A DNA stretch of 64,000 nucleotides from Amphibacillus xylanus NBRC 15112 (GCF_000307165.1 NC_018704.1:682001-746000), one strand, 5' to 3'; shown: positions 8,618 to 18,997, counted from the stretch's first letter. Notes: a model not told the origin generated them from the sequence alone. Numbers and translations: made by a program.

Positions 8618-9016
8618 TTTGGTCGTCATATTTATGCTATCGGTGGTAACGAAGAAGCGACGAAATTATCAGGTATTAATATTAAACGTAACGTGCTTTA
8701 TATCTTTATCATTATGGGTGCTTTATCAGCCATAGCGGGTATCATTTTAACGAGCCGTTTGAATGCAGGAACAATTAGTGCTGGTGATATGTATGAGATG
8801 GATGCAATTGCATCTGTTGTCATTGGTGGTACGAGCTTAATGGGTGGAGTTGGAACGATCGTCGGTTCATTATTAGGTGCACTCATTATGACAAGTATCG
8901 ATAACGGAATGAGTATGATGAACTTAGCACCATTCTGGCAATATATCGTAAAAGGTTTGATCCTTATTTTAGCGGTTTGGCTAGACATCTCATCAAAGAA
9001 AAAAAATAACGCATAA
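8618..9016 (+). pseudogene. xylH: 3' remnant of a sugar ABC-transporter permease, XylH-like
   Basis: About 132 codons from [20 protein letters not shown] through [40 protein letters not shown] and a C-terminal membrane helix ending [10 protein letters not shown]. This is the C-terminal third of a RbsC/XylH-type permease (BPD_transp_2 family). The first two thirds and the partner genes (binding protein, ATPase) are missing, and the reading frame differs from the regulator remnant in front, so no functional transporter can be made. A good terminator (9033-9069) still follows, marking the old operon end. Confidence 0.85.
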
Positions 9017-9032
9017 AATCATCTACTTTTAG

Positions 9033-9069
9033 AAAGGATGAGCTTAGTAAATAAGCTGATCCTTTTTTT
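9033..9069 (+). terminator. terminator of the former sugar operon
   Basis: AAAGGATGAGCTTA (9033-9046) pairs with TAAGCTGATCCTTT (9052-9065), one mismatch, followed by a T run. Confidence 0.88.
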
Positions 9070-9121
9070 CTTTGATAAAATATAGTTAACCTTTAGTTGC
9101 AAGTCATAATATGGATAAACA

Positions 9122-9150
9122 TTGTATAAAAAGCATGTAAGTGGTATGAT
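9122..9150 (+). promoter_or_regulatory. candidate sigma-A promoter of secA
   Basis: TTGTAT (9122-9127), 17-base spacer, TATGAT (9145-9150). The -10 box fits 5 of 6; the -35 fits only 3 of 6. It lies 59 bases before the secA start. Confidence 0.5.
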
Positions 9151-9208
9151 AAGGGTTAGTTATTTAGCTTTAAAAAGCTATTTTTGGAAGTAGAGGAGCG
9201 TATAAAAG

Positions 9209-11716
9209 ATGCTAGGTTTACTTAAACGAATATTTGATAGTAATGAACGAAAATTAAAAGAACTTCAAGAGATTGTAGATCAAATTGAAGCACTAGAACC
9301 AGAATATGAAAAACTAACAGATGAACAGTTAGTAGCAAAAACAGATGAATTTAAACAACGCTATCAAGCTGGAGAGACTTTAGATGACTTATTAGTAGAA
9401 GCTTATGCTGTTGTTCGCGAAGGGTCAAAACGAGTATTAAATATGCGCCCATACCCAGTTCAATTAATGGGAGCGATCGTTTTACATGGTGGCGATATTG
9501 CAGAGATGAAGACAGGGGAAGGAAAAACTTTAGCTTCAACTATGCCTGCGTACTTAAATGCATTAACAGGTGAAGGTGTTCATATCATCACTGTTAACGA
9601 ATACTTAGCGGATCGTGACGCAAGAGAGATGGGTGAACTCTTTAGGTTCCTTGGCTTAACAGTTGGTTTAAACGTAAATAGTATGAACAAAACTGAAAAG
9701 CGCGCTGCCTATCAAGCTGATATCACTTATGGAACGAACAATGAATTTGGTTTCGATTACTTAAGAGACAACATGGTTCTCTACAAAGAACAAATGGTAC
9801 AACGCCCATTAAACTTCGCAATTATTGATGAGGTCGACTCTATTTTAATTGATGAGGCGAGAACACCATTAATTATTTCAGGATCAGCGCGTAAGTCGGC
9901 TGCACTTTATCAGCAAGCAAACACATTTGTCCGCACACTGAAAAAAGAAGTTGATTACACTTATGACGTGAAAACTAAAGGTGTACAATTAAGTGAAGAA
10001 GGAATTACAAAAGCTGAAAACTTCTTTAACGTAGATAACCTCTTTGATTTGAATCACGTTACATTGACTCACCATATTAATCAGGCACTAAAAGCACACG
10101 TATCGATGCACCGTGACATGGATTATGTTGTTAAAGAAGGTAAAGTGGTTATAGTTGACCAGTTTACGGGTCGATTGATGGAGGGACGTCGATATAGTGA
10201 TGGACTACACCAGGCGATTGAAGCAAAAGAAGGATTACCAATTCAAAATGAGAGTATGACATTAGCATCAATTACATTCCAGAACTATTTCAGAATGTAC
10301 AATAAACTAGCTGGTATGACGGGAACAGCAAAAACGGAAGAAGAAGAATTCCGTAACATTTATAATATGAATGTTTTTGCGATTCCAACTAATAAACCAG
10401 TTGTTCGTAATGACCGACCAGACTTAATTTACAAAACGATGGAAGGTAAATTTAATGCCGTTGTTGCTGATATTAAAGAGAGAAATAAAAAGGGTCAACC
10501 AGTGCTCGTTGGTACTGTTGCAGTTGAAACATCTGAATTAATCTCTAAATTACTAAAGAAGGCTGGGGTTAAGCATAACGTCTTAAACGCTAAGAACCAC
10601 TTTAGAGAAGCGGAAATTATTGAAAATGCAGGTGAGAAATTTGCTGTAACAATTGCAACTAACATGGCTGGACGTGGTACCGACATTAAACTAGGTGAAG
10701 GTGTTAAAGAACTTGGTGGTTTAGCAGTTATCGGTACAGAACGTCATGAATCTCGTCGTATTGATAATCAGCTTCGAGGTCGTTCAGGTCGTCAAGGTGA
10801 CCCAGGTGAATCACAATTTTATCTATCAATGGAAGATGATTTAATGCGTCGCTTTGGTTCGGATAATATGAAAGCAATGATGGACCGCTTGAATATGGAT
10901 GACTCTCAACCGATCGAAAGTAAGATGGTTTCTAAAGCAGTTGAATCGTCACAAAAACGTGTAGAAGGTAATAACTTTGATGCACGTAAGAACGTTCTTG
11001 CTTATGATGATGTCTTAAGAGAACAACGTGAGGTCATTTATCAACAGCGCTACGATGTTCTTAATTCAGAAAACTTATATGATGTTGTGATCGGTATGAT
11101 TGAGGAAGTTGTTAATGATACTGTAGACATGTATACATCTGATGAGGACAGAGAAGCTTGGGATTTAGATGCTTTAATTGAATATGTTCATGCAAACTTA
11201 GTTGAGTCTAACTATTTAACAAAAGCAGATATTGAAAATAAAGAACCAGAAGTAATTAAAGAAACAATCATGGAAAAAGTTGTTCAGAAGTATCAAGAAA
11301 AAGAAGCAGAACTTGGTTCTGAGCAAATGCGCGAATTTGAAAAAGTCATTGTATTAAGAACAGTTGATACGAAATGGATGGATCATATTGATTCAATGGA
11401 TCAACTTCGCCAAGGTATTCATTTACGTGCATATGGACAAAATGACCCGTTAAATGAGTATCAAATGGAAGGTTTCGCAATGTTTGAAGCAATGGTTCAA
11501 TCGATTAATGAAGAAGTCGCTCGCTTTATTATGAAAGCACAAGTTCGTCATAATCTTGAGCGCCAAGAAGTTGTTAAGAATGCGACTGCAGTTACAGGTG
11601 ACCAATCTAAGAAACAAAAGAAAAAGACACCATTTGTTAAAGGGGAAACAGTTGGTCGAAATGACCCATGCCCTTGCGGAAGTGGCAAGAAGTACAAACA
11701 TTGTCACGGAAGATAA
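9209..11716 (+). CDS. secA: preprotein translocase ATPase SecA
   Basis: 835 residues, normal for Bacillaceae SecA. Visible parts in order: nucleotide-binding site with Walker A (MKTGEGKTL, about 102-110), [15 protein letters not shown] (Walker B/DEAD region), the cross-linking domain, motif ([11 protein letters not shown]), helicase motifs ([23 protein letters not shown]) and a C-terminal zinc motif [12 protein letters not shown]. SecA drives proteins through SecYEG with ATP. prfB follows, as in B. subtilis. Confidence 0.98.
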   Translation: MLGLLKRIFDSNERKLKELQEIVDQIEALEPEYEKLTDEQLVAKTDEFKQRYQAGETLDDLLVEAYAVVREGSKRVLNMRPYPVQLMGAIVLHGGDIAEMKTGEGKTLASTMPAYLNALTGEGVHIITVNEYLADRDAREMGELFRFLGLTVGLNVNSMNKTEKRAAYQADITYGTNNEFGFDYLRDNMVLYKEQMVQRPLNFAIIDEVDSILIDEARTPLIISGSARKSAALYQQANTFVRTLKKEVDYTYDVKTKGVQLSEEGITKAENFFNVDNLFDLNHVTLTHHINQALKAHVSMHRDMDYVVKEGKVVIVDQFTGRLMEGRRYSDGLHQAIEAKEGLPIQNESMTLASITFQNYFRMYNKLAGMTGTAKTEEEEFRNIYNMNVFAIPTNKPVVRNDRPDLIYKTMEGKFNAVVADIKERNKKGQPVLVGTVAVETSELISKLLKKAGVKHNVLNAKNHFREAEIIENAGEKFAVTIATNMAGRGTDIKLGEGVKELGGLAVIGTERHESRRIDNQLRGRSGRQGDPGESQFYLSMEDDLMRRFGSDNMKAMMDRLNMDDSQPIESKMVSKAVESSQKRVEGNNFDARKNVLAYDDVLREQREVIYQQRYDVLNSENLYDVVIGMIEEVVNDTVDMYTSDEDREAWDLDALIEYVHANLVESNYLTKADIENKEPEVIKETIMEKVVQKYQEKEAELGSEQMREFEKVIVLRTVDTKWMDHIDSMDQLRQGIHLRAYGQNDPLNEYQMEGFAMFEAMVQSINEEVARFIMKAQVRHNLERQEVVKNATAVTGDQSKKQKKKTPFVKGETVGRNDPCPCGSGKKYKHCHGR

Positions 11717-11744
11717 GCATAAATAAAAATTTATAACTAAGTAT

Positions 11745-11772
11745 AATGGACATCCATCAGTGGATGTCCATT
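11745..11772 (+). terminator. 12-bp hairpin between secA and prfB
   Basis: A perfect 12-bp stem (AATGGACATCCA with TGGATGTCCATT) and 4-base loop. There is no T run, so it may slow or process the transcript rather than end it. Confidence 0.6.
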
Positions 11773-11808
11773 GTAACGAATATATCAATTACATTTTGAG
11801 GTGAAAGT

Positions 11809-12907
11809 ATGGAATTAACTGAAATAAAACAAGAACTAACGAAGATTTCTAACCGCATTGACGAATTTAGGGGGTCTCTTTGACTTAGAAAAGAAAAGAG
11901 CCGATATTGCCGATCTAGAAAATGAAATGACAGCACCTAACTTTTGGGATGATCAAAAAAATGCTCAGAAGATTATAGATCAGGTAAATCATTTGAAAAA
12001 TCTTGTCCAAACCTTTGATCAACATGTTGAAGCGTTAGAAAATTTAGAAGTAACTTATGAATTTGTTAAAGAAGAAGATGATCAAGAGCTAAGACAGGAA
12101 TTAAATGAAGAATTAGAAAAACTAATTAAAGATTTAAATCAATATGAATTGTTGATTTTATTAAGTGATCCTCATGATAAAAACAATGCCATCTTAGAAC
12201 TTCATCCAGGTGCTGGTGGTACTGAATCCCAGGACTGGGCAAGTTTACTTTTACGTATGTATACGCGATGGGCAGAACATAAAAATTTCAAAGTAGAGAC
12301 ATTAAACTATTTACCAGGTGAAGAAGCTGGGGTTAAAAGTGTGACGCTCCTAATAAAAGGACATAACGCGTATGGTTATTTAAAAGCAGAAAAAGGTGTT
12401 CATAGACTAGTTAGAATTTCACCGTTTGACTCTTCAGGGCGTAGACATACGTCATTTGTATCATGTGAAGTTACACCTGAGTTAAATGATGATATTGATA
12501 TTGAAATTAAATCTGAAGAGATAAAAATCGATACCTATCGAGCAAGTGGTGCAGGTGGACAGCACGTTAACACGACTGACTCTGCTGTCAGAATCACACA
12601 CATACCAACAGATACTGTTGTAACATGCCAGTCTGAACGTTCACAAATTAAGAACCGCGAGCAGGCATTAAAGATGTTGAAATCTAAACTTTATCAACTA
12701 GAAATCGAAAAACAACAAGCAGAACTAAATGAACTTCGTGGTGAGCAAAAGGATATAGGTTGGGGAAGTCAAATCCGATCATATGTATTCCACCCTTATT
12801 CAATGATTAAAGACCACCGAACAAATTTAGAAATTGGAAATACACAAAGTGTAATGGACGGTGGGATTGATCCGTTTATTGATGCCTATTTACGTCAAAA
12901 TGTGTAG
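11809..12907 (+). CDS. prfB: peptide chain release factor 2, with programmed +1 frameshift
   Basis: Translation starts at 11809 ([12 protein letters not shown]..., site gaggtga). After 24 codons the frame meets CTT TGA (TGA at 11881-11883). Skipping T 11881 continues as [11 protein letters not shown]... to 12907, so the product is join(11809-11880, 11882-12907). An internal SD-like AGGGGG (11869-11874) lies three bases before CTT, the classic arrangement by which RF2 level controls its own synthesis at UGA. The main part has the SPF recognition tripeptide ([10 protein letters not shown]) and the catalytic GGQ ([16 protein letters not shown]). RF2 ends translation at UGA and UAA. Confidence 0.97.
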
Positions 12908-12936
12908 GTAAATGGAAAAGTAAGAGGTGATGATTA

Positions 12937-13803
12937 ATGATTGCAAAATATCGACGCCAGCCATTGCCTACTAAAGCGATACTCGTTTTTGAATATGGAC
13001 TCGTTATCCTCGGTTCATTTTTCGTTGCAATAGGCTTTAATTTATTCTTATTACCCAACAAAATTGCATCAGGTGGAGTTGCAGGAATCAGTACAATTCT
13101 TTATGCATTGTTTAAATTTGAACCATCAATAGTTCAATGGGCAATCAATATACCTTTATTCTTCCTAGGCATGTGGATACTCGGACGTGGCTTTGGTATC
13201 AAAACATTAGTAGGTACTGTGATGGTTCCATTATTCGTCTCATTAACAAGAGACTGGAATCCAGCTAGTTCTGATCCGCTACTAGCAGCGGTTTTTGGAG
13301 GAATGGCATGTGGATTGGGGATAGGAATTGTATTCCGGGGTAAAGGCTCAACGGGTGGAATTGATTTAGCTGCACAAATTCTTCACAAATTTGTCCCATT
13401 ACCTTTTGGGATTTGCGTTGCGTTATTTGATGGAATAATCGTTTTAACAGCTACATTTGTATTTTCAGTTGAAGCGGGATTGTATGCATTGATTGGTTTA
13501 TTTGTGACGAGTCGGACAATCGATTTAGTCCAAGTTGGTCTCAATAACTCCAAGGCAATTATGGTAGTAAGTGATTATTTAGAAGAAATTCGAGATGCAC
13601 TGTTACATGAGATAGATCGAGGAGTAACAGTTTGGCAAGCCGAGGGCGGCTATACAAGAAAAGATAAGAAAATGATTATGTCTGTAGTAAATCAGAATGA
13701 ATTTAGTCGGACAACACAAATTATTAAACAAATTGATCCAAACGCATTTATTATCGTTATGAATGCAAGTGAAGTTATCGGAGAGGGCTTTAGTAAAAAC
13801 TAG
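12937..13803 (+). CDS. yvjA: YitT-family membrane protein (YvjA type)
   Basis: 288 residues. Five or so membrane helices occupy about 15-180 (YitT_membrane domain: GLVILGSFFVAIGFNLFLLP, ASGGVAGISTILY), followed by a soluble DUF2179 domain (about 205-285: NNSKAIMVVSDYLEEI, RGVTVWQAEGGYT, IMSVVNQNEFSRT). Function is not established. B. subtilis yvjA is likewise placed next to prfB and near ftsE, which fixes the orthology. cccB, found there in B. subtilis, is absent. Confidence 0.88.
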   Translation: MIAKYRRQPLPTKAILVFEYGLVILGSFFVAIGFNLFLLPNKIASGGVAGISTILYALFKFEPSIVQWAINIPLFFLGMWILGRGFGIKTLVGTVMVPLFVSLTRDWNPASSDPLLAAVFGGMACGLGIGIVFRGKGSTGGIDLAAQILHKFVPLPFGICVALFDGIIVLTATFVFSVEAGLYALIGLFVTSRTIDLVQVGLNNSKAIMVVSDYLEEIRDALLHEIDRGVTVWQAEGGYTRKDKKMIMSVVNQNEFSRTTQIIKQIDPNAFIIVMNASEVIGEGFSKN

Positions 13804-13821
13804 GCTCTCTCTTTTTTTTAC
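13784..13821 (+). terminator. terminator of yvjA
   Basis: An imperfect hairpin overlaps the end of the gene (GAGAGGGCTTT with AGGCTCTCTC) and is followed by an eight-base T run. Confidence 0.7.
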
Positions 13822-14136
13822 ACAATTTTTATAGTCGTGCTAAATTAATAGAATGGAAGATGATGAGAGGCTCTGTTATAATTTAATCGTTGTTGTCAAT
13901 TTCACATGAATAATCAGATAACAAGGTGATTTAACCTAGGTATTTTGTCACTAATAAATTAGTTCAAACCACCTAGTAAAAGTCAATGTTGCATTTTTTT
14001 ACAGGTTTTGAAATCAAATTGTAATAAAAAAAGACCAAAAAAAGTCGTTTTTGATGTTATAATGTAGTAGATTGAGAGTAAGCAATCATATTATTATATT
14101 TTATCCACAATTTTGATAAAAAAGGTGAGTATATAC
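13822..14136. other. yvjA-ftsE spacer, no gene seen
   Basis: About 315 bases, AT-rich. TATAAT-like boxes occur at about 13876 and at 14058-14063, the latter 74 bases before ftsE, but neither has a convincing -35. A CCTAGG-centred palindrome is near 13937 with a second ACCTAG near 13972. A short RNA cannot be excluded. Confidence 0.4.
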
Positions 14137-14823
14137 ATGATACAAATGCAAGATGTAAAGAAAACTTATCCCAATGGTGTCGCCGCATTAAAAGGTATTA
14201 ATGTTGATATTAAACCCGGCGAATTTGTCTATCTAGTTGGACAAAGTGGAGCAGGAAAGTCAACTTTTATAAAGTTAATTTTCCGCGAAGAAATAGCTTC
14301 AAGTGGTACGATTAAAGTAAATAATAAAGACTTAGTCGATATGAAATGGAAAGATGTTCCTATGTTGCGTCGCGATATTGGAGTTGTCTTTCAAGACTTT
14401 AAGTTACTTCCTAAACTAACTGTTTACGAGAATGTTGCATTTGCATTAGAAGTAGTTGAACAATCGCCACGACAAATTCGTAAACGTGTGATGGAAGTCT
14501 TAGATCAAGTTGGACTGAAAAATAAAGCCCGTTTTATTCCTGATGAACTATCAGGTGGTGAGCAACAACGTGTTGCGATTGCACGAGCAATTGCTAATTA
14601 TCCAAAATTGTTGATTGCAGATGAGCCTACTGGAAACCTTGATCCCGATACATCTTGGGAGATCATGAAAATCCTAGAAGAAATTAATGCATCAGGTACA
14701 ACCATAATCATGGCTACCCATAGTAAAGAAATTGTTAATACAATTAAACGCCGTGTTATTGCAATGGAAGATGGTTTGATTGTACGCGATCAATATAGAG
14801 GTGATTATGGTTATGAAAATTAG
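14137..14823 (+). CDS. ftsE: cell-division ABC transporter ATPase FtsE
   Basis: 228 residues from the ATG at 14137 (site aaggtga). Walker A is GQSGAGKST (about 35-43), the signature LSGGEQQRVAIARAI, Walker B LLIADEPTGNLD and the switch His (ATHSKEI). The N-terminus MIQMQDVKKTYPNGVAALKG matches FtsE. With FtsX it forms an ATP-driven switch that activates a cell-wall hydrolase outside. It overlaps ftsX by 11 bases. Confidence 0.96.
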   Translation: MIQMQDVKKTYPNGVAALKGINVDIKPGEFVYLVGQSGAGKSTFIKLIFREEIASSGTIKVNNKDLVDMKWKDVPMLRRDIGVVFQDFKLLPKLTVYENVAFALEVVEQSPRQIRKRVMEVLDQVGLKNKARFIPDELSGGEQQRVAIARAIANYPKLLIADEPTGNLDPDTSWEIMKILEEINASGTTIIMATHSKEIVNTIKRRVIAMEDGLIVRDQYRGDYGYEN

Positions 14824-15709
14824 AACATTGAAACGACACGTATTAGAAGGTTTAAAAAGTAGTTGGAGAAACAGCTGGATGACATTAGCATCAGTCGGAG
14901 CTGTTACAACAACCTTATTATTAGTTTCAGTATTTTTAGCCTTAATGATGAACTTAAATCACGTAGCAGCAAATATTGAAGAAGATGTCCAAATTAAAGT
15001 TTTAATTGATGTAACTGCAACAGATGAAGAAATTAGTGAATTAGGTCAATCGATCGAATCCCTAAATCGAGTAGCATCAGTTGAGTTTTCATCCCGTGAT
15101 CAAGAGCTTGAAGATTTAATTTCAAGTATGGGTGATGAGGGGGATGCATTTTCATTATTAGATGAAGATGAAAACCCACTTAATGATGCTTATATCGTTA
15201 AAGCATTTGAACCACAAGACACAATCGAGCTTGCAGAAGAAATTGAGACAATGAATCGAGTTGAAAAGGTTAATTACGGACAAGGTGTCGTTGAGAACAT
15301 TTTCAAATTTAACAATTACGCAAGAAATATTGGCTTAATTTTAATCGTAGCTTTACTATTTACAGCGATATTTTTAATCTCTAATACAGTTAAAATTACG
15401 ATTATTGCTAGACGTAGAGAGATTGAGATTATGAAACTAGTCGGTGCTACGAATTGGTTTATTCGCTGGCCATTCTTTATTGAAGGATTATTACTAGGTG
15501 TCTTAGGAAGTATTATTCCGATTACATTACTCTTTACTGGTTATTACTTCTTAGATAAAAATGCTGACGTTGTGAATCAATTTGAATTTATTACGATACT
15601 TCCATTTAACCCGTTTGTCTGGCAACTATCAGGAATTGTGCTCTTAATTGGTGCAGTCATCGGTGTTTGGGGTAGTGTCATGAGTGTTCGTAAGTTTCTT
15701 AAAGTATAA
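14813..15709 (+). CDS. ftsX: cell-division membrane protein FtsX
   Basis: 298 residues. A first membrane helix (about 22-44), a large outer loop (about 45-170) that contacts hydrolases, then three helices (about 175-200, 225-250, 270-292), as in FtsX/MacB-type proteins. I chose the ATG at 14813 (MKIRTLKRHVLEGLKSSWRN) because aggtga lies 8 bases before it. It is directly followed by a coiled-coil M23 protein, its probable partner. Confidence 0.95.
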   Translation: MKIRTLKRHVLEGLKSSWRNSWMTLASVGAVTTTLLLVSVFLALMMNLNHVAANIEEDVQIKVLIDVTATDEEISELGQSIESLNRVASVEFSSRDQELEDLISSMGDEGDAFSLLDEDENPLNDAYIVKAFEPQDTIELAEEIETMNRVEKVNYGQGVVENIFKFNNYARNIGLILIVALLFTAIFLISNTVKITIIARRREIEIMKLVGATNWFIRWPFFIEGLLLGVLGSIIPITLLFTGYYFLDKNADVVNQFEFITILPFNPFVWQLSGIVLLIGAVIGVWGSVMSVRKFLKV

Positions 15710-15713
15710 GTTT

Positions 15714-15740
15714 ATAAGTCTCTTAGTTTAAGAGACTTAT
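15714..15740 (+). terminator. 12-bp perfect hairpin after ftsX
   Basis: ATAAGTCTCTTA and TAAGAGACTTAT pair around a 3-base loop. No T run follows, so termination is probably partial and the M23 gene may share the transcript. Confidence 0.55.
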
Positions 15741-15796
15741 CTTGAATACATAAGGAAGAACTAAAAAAATCTAAGCTGAAAAGGAGAAATCTATAG

Positions 15797-17185
15797 ATGA
15801 AACGTATAATAACCTACATACTAATAGTCATCTTGGCAATTGGTATCGTTAGTCCTGGAATGAGTCCTGTTTCAGCAAAGAGTATTGCTGAGTTAGAGAA
15901 AGAATTGCAGGAGTTGAGAGAAGAACGATCTACAATCAGCTCTGAAGAAAAAGATGCAGAAGAAAAAATTAAACAAAATGAACAACTACAAGCTCAAGTT
16001 AAAGCAAAAATTAGTGAAATAGACGGTGAGCTAGAAGTAACTCAAGCAAATATTAACGCAAAACAACAAGAAATTGATACAACCAATCAAGAAATCGCAA
16101 ATCTAAAAGCATCAATCTCTGAAACTGAAACAAAAATTACAGAGACTGAGGCAGAATTAGAAGAATTAGAAATACAAATTACCGATCTAATTGAACGAAT
16201 TGAAGAGCGAGATACTTTAATCAAAAATCGACTCCGTTCAATGCAACATAACGGTGGAAATATTAACTATTTACAAGTTTTATTTGGCGCTCAAAGCTTT
16301 ACAGATTTTATTAACCGTGCGACTGCAGTTTCTAAAATACTAGATTCAGATAAAACGATCATGGCTGCTCAAGAACGCGATAAAGCTGATCTTGAAGAAA
16401 TGCATGAAACTGTTGAAGCAAAAAAAGAACAATTAGTTGCTGATAAGGCCAAACTTGATGAAGAAAAGGCTGAAGTAGAGAGCAAACGTGCGACTCTAGT
16501 AGCTCAGCAACAAGAACTATCTAACTTAAAAGCACAATTAAATCAGCAACGAGATACACAAGTTGCTACTGCACATGAGTTAGAAGAAGAATTTTTTGAA
16601 TTAGAAGAATTAAAGATGTCTATTGAAGATCAACGACAAATTATCGCAGATCAAGAGCGAGTATTAAAACAACTACTCGATAACAAAAAAGAAGAAGAAA
16701 GATTAGCTCAATTAGCTCAAGAAAAAGAAACAGATAGTGGAAATGGAAGTAATCCGCCGGCAAGTAGCGGTGGGAAATTGTTAATCCCAGTCGGTGGACC
16801 TTATCGAATTAGTTCAAAGTATGGCAAGAGAATTGACCCGTTTACTCGCTATGAAAGTATGCATAATGGGCTTGACTTTGCAAGATCTTCAACTAATGCA
16901 GCGTCACCGCCAATTATCTCAGCCGAAGATGGAGTTGTAGTAAGTGCTGGAGTAAGAGGTGGCTATGGTAACACAGTCGTGATCCATCATCCAGATCTGA
17001 ATCTAACAACGTTATACGCGCACTTGGCTTCAATAAGTGTGAGCTCAGGTCAATCTGTGAGTCGTGGTGAGCAGGTCGGAATAATGGGAACGACAGGTCG
17101 TTCAACTGGTATCCACTTACACTTTGAAGTATTTGAAGGAACATACGGCCAAAACCGTGTTGACCCGATGAAATATCTACCATAA
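15797..17185 (+). CDS. secreted coiled-coil M23 cell-wall endopeptidase, probable FtsEX partner
   Basis: 462 residues. A signal peptide (MKRIITYILIVILAIGIVSP...SAKS, cut near 27) leads to a long coiled coil (about 30-310) with many Glu, Lys and Gln, a flexible Ser/Gly linker (SGNGSNPPASSGG) and a C-terminal M23 domain with the zinc ligands HNGLDF and HLHFEV both intact. It therefore should be an active peptidoglycan endopeptidase, unlike EnvC. Coiled coil plus hydrolase next to ftsEX matches PcsB/CwlO-type proteins controlled by FtsEX; the catalytic domain here is M23 rather than CHAP or NlpC/P60. Confidence 0.9.
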   Translation: MKRIITYILIVILAIGIVSPGMSPVSAKSIAELEKELQELREERSTISSEEKDAEEKIKQNEQLQAQVKAKISEIDGELEVTQANINAKQQEIDTTNQEIANLKASISETETKITETEAELEELEIQITDLIERIEERDTLIKNRLRSMQHNGGNINYLQVLFGAQSFTDFINRATAVSKILDSDKTIMAAQERDKADLEEMHETVEAKKEQLVADKAKLDEEKAEVESKRATLVAQQQELSNLKAQLNQQRDTQVATAHELEEEFFELEELKMSIEDQRQIIADQERVLKQLLDNKKEEERLAQLAQEKETDSGNGSNPPASSGGKLLIPVGGPYRISSKYGKRIDPFTRYESMHNGLDFARSSTNAASPPIISAEDGVVVSAGVRGGYGNTVVIHHPDLNLTTLYAHLASISVSSGQSVSRGEQVGIMGTTGRSTGIHLHFEVFEGTYGQNRVDPMKYLP

Positions 17186-17212
17186 TGTTTACTGTAAGAG
17201 CTTAAAGCTTAT

Positions 17213-17246
17213 AAAAAGCATCGCACAATGAGTTGCGATGCTTTTT
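17213..17246 (+). terminator. terminator after the M23 gene
   Basis: A 13-bp stem (AAAAAGCATCGCA with TGCGATGCTTTTT) with an 8-base loop, ending in T residues. Confidence 0.92.
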
Positions 17247-17441
17247 CTAAAGGATAGCAATAAAACTTTTTACTTGTTCAAATTTCTTTTACTGATTGAA
17301 ATATTAGTTTGTGTTACACTATATAAACAAGACTTTTTTAATAAAGTGAGATCAGAAATAAACGATAAGTAAAACTTGATCACAGTTAGTTTTTAACGTT
17401 AAGCGTACTGAGTAAGGTTTTGCTAATTTGAGGTGAATAAT

Positions 17442-18920
17442 GTGCATGTGAAGAAAAGTGTATTTGCTCTATTGTTAGGTTTAGCGATTATTATTGGCGG
17501 TGCGGGAACGTACTTTGCAACTGAATTAGTTGATATTTTAGGGCAAGATGAAAAGCAAAGTGATCAATCAGGTCAATTGATGACAGAAGAAGAATACGAA
17601 GAAATGTTAAACGAGCTAACGGACGCAATAAGTTTACCAAAGGTTGTCCAGGCATATACAATTATTCAATCTAATTTTATAAATCCTGTATCGAATGAGG
17701 AACTTGTCGAAGGGGCAGTTCGCGGTATGCTTGCGACATTAAACGATCCTTACAGTGAGTATATGGATGAAGAAACGATGGCGCAATTTAGTGAGCAGCT
17801 CGAATCATCTTTTGAAGGTATTGGTGCAGAAGTTAGTATGATCGATGATAAAGTAACGATTGTTGCTCCAATCAAAGATTCACCAGCTGAAAAAGCAGGC
17901 TTAAGACCAAATGATCAAGTCATTACAGTTGATGGTGAAAGTATTGAAGGTTTAGATCTATACGAAGCTGTTGCTAAAATTAGAGGAGAAAAAGGTTCAG
18001 AAGTCATCCTTGAAATTCAAAGACCAGGTGTTCCTGATTTAATAGTATTCAAGTTAATTCGTGACACGATTCCTTTAGAAACGGTCTATTCAGAATTAAT
18101 TGAGCAAGACGGACATAAGGCTGGTGTAATTCAAATTACATCATTTGCAGAGCAAACAGCCGTCCGCTTTGAGGAAGAACTAAAAGCATTAGAAGCCCAA
18201 GGAATTGATGGTTTAGTGATTGATGTTCGTGGTAATCCAGGTGGATTATTAGAAGTAACAGAGGAAATCTTAAAACTATTTGTTCCAAGTGATCAACCGT
18301 ATATGCAAATAGCTGATAATGATGACAATCGAACGCGATTCTTCTCAGATTTAGACAAACCAAAAGATTATCCAGTTAGTGTGTTAATTGACGAAGGAAG
18401 TGCGTCTGCATCAGAAATTCTAGCAATTTCATTAAAAGAAACAATCGATGCAAAAATTGTTGGACGTAATAGTTTTGGAAAAGGAACAGTCCAGCAAACG
18501 ATTCCTATGGGAGATGGCAGTACACTTAAGTTAACCGTATTAAAATGGTTATCACCTGAAGGCGTGTCAATTCATGAAGTTGGTGTTCAACCGACTGTTG
18601 AAGTTGATCAACCAGATTATTACTATACACCACCAATTCAAATTGATGAAACATTAGCTTTTGATGATACAAATATTAATATTAGCTATGCTCAAGTTAT
18701 GTTAGATGCACTTGGATATGATGTTGATCGTGAAGATGGCTACTTTAGTGAACAGACAGAAGCAGCAATTCGTCAATATCAAGCTGACCAAAACTTAACG
18801 GTAAATGGTAAACTTGATCAAGAAACAGCAAGCAAAATCGTTGCTGATATTATCGAACGTGTTAGAAATGATCAAGACGATTTACAGAAGCATAAAGCAA
18901 TAGAAGAATTATTTAAATAG
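17442..18920 (+). CDS. ctpB: carboxy-terminal processing protease, S41 family
   Basis: 492 residues from a GTG at 17442 placed 6 bases after gaggtg; GTGs at 17433 and 17448 are alternatives. A membrane anchor (about 5-27) is followed by a helical region, a PDZ domain (SPAEKAGLRPNDQVITVDG), the S41 core with catalytic Ser in DEGSASASEI and Lys in NSFGKGTVQQ, and a C-terminal peptidoglycan-binding domain (YFSEQTEAAIRQYQADQNLT). CtpB-type enzymes trim proteins at their C-termini outside the membrane, in B. subtilis during sporulation signalling. The stop codon overlaps the end of a repeat element. Confidence 0.94.
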   Translation: MHVKKSVFALLLGLAIIIGGAGTYFATELVDILGQDEKQSDQSGQLMTEEEYEEMLNELTDAISLPKVVQAYTIIQSNFINPVSNEELVEGAVRGMLATLNDPYSEYMDEETMAQFSEQLESSFEGIGAEVSMIDDKVTIVAPIKDSPAEKAGLRPNDQVITVDGESIEGLDLYEAVAKIRGEKGSEVILEIQRPGVPDLIVFKLIRDTIPLETVYSELIEQDGHKAGVIQITSFAEQTAVRFEEELKALEAQGIDGLVIDVRGNPGGLLEVTEEILKLFVPSDQPYMQIADNDDNRTRFFSDLDKPKDYPVSVLIDEGSASASEILAISLKETIDAKIVGRNSFGKGTVQQTIPMGDGSTLKLTVLKWLSPEGVSIHEVGVQPTVEVDQPDYYYTPPIQIDETLAFDDTNINISYAQVMLDALGYDVDREDGYFSEQTEAAIRQYQADQNLTVNGKLDQETASKIVADIIERVRNDQDDLQKHKAIEELFK

Positions 18921-18954
18921 AGGCTGGGACAAAAAACTTGCCAAGTGAAATAAA

Positions 18955-18997
18955 AAAAATGGCTCTGAACAAAAATAAATTGTTCAAAGCCATTTTT
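18955..18997. terminator. element hairpin, probable terminator of ctpB
   Basis: AAAAATGGCTCTGAACAA pairs with TTGTTCAAAGCCATTTTT (one mismatch, 7-base loop). Poly-A on one side and poly-T on the other make it usable from both directions. The second element has the same hairpin at 46354-46398. Confidence 0.8.

Noticed and set aside
14780-14812. N-terminal extension of FtsX
   Set aside because: Ribosome site and family alignment place the start at 14813.
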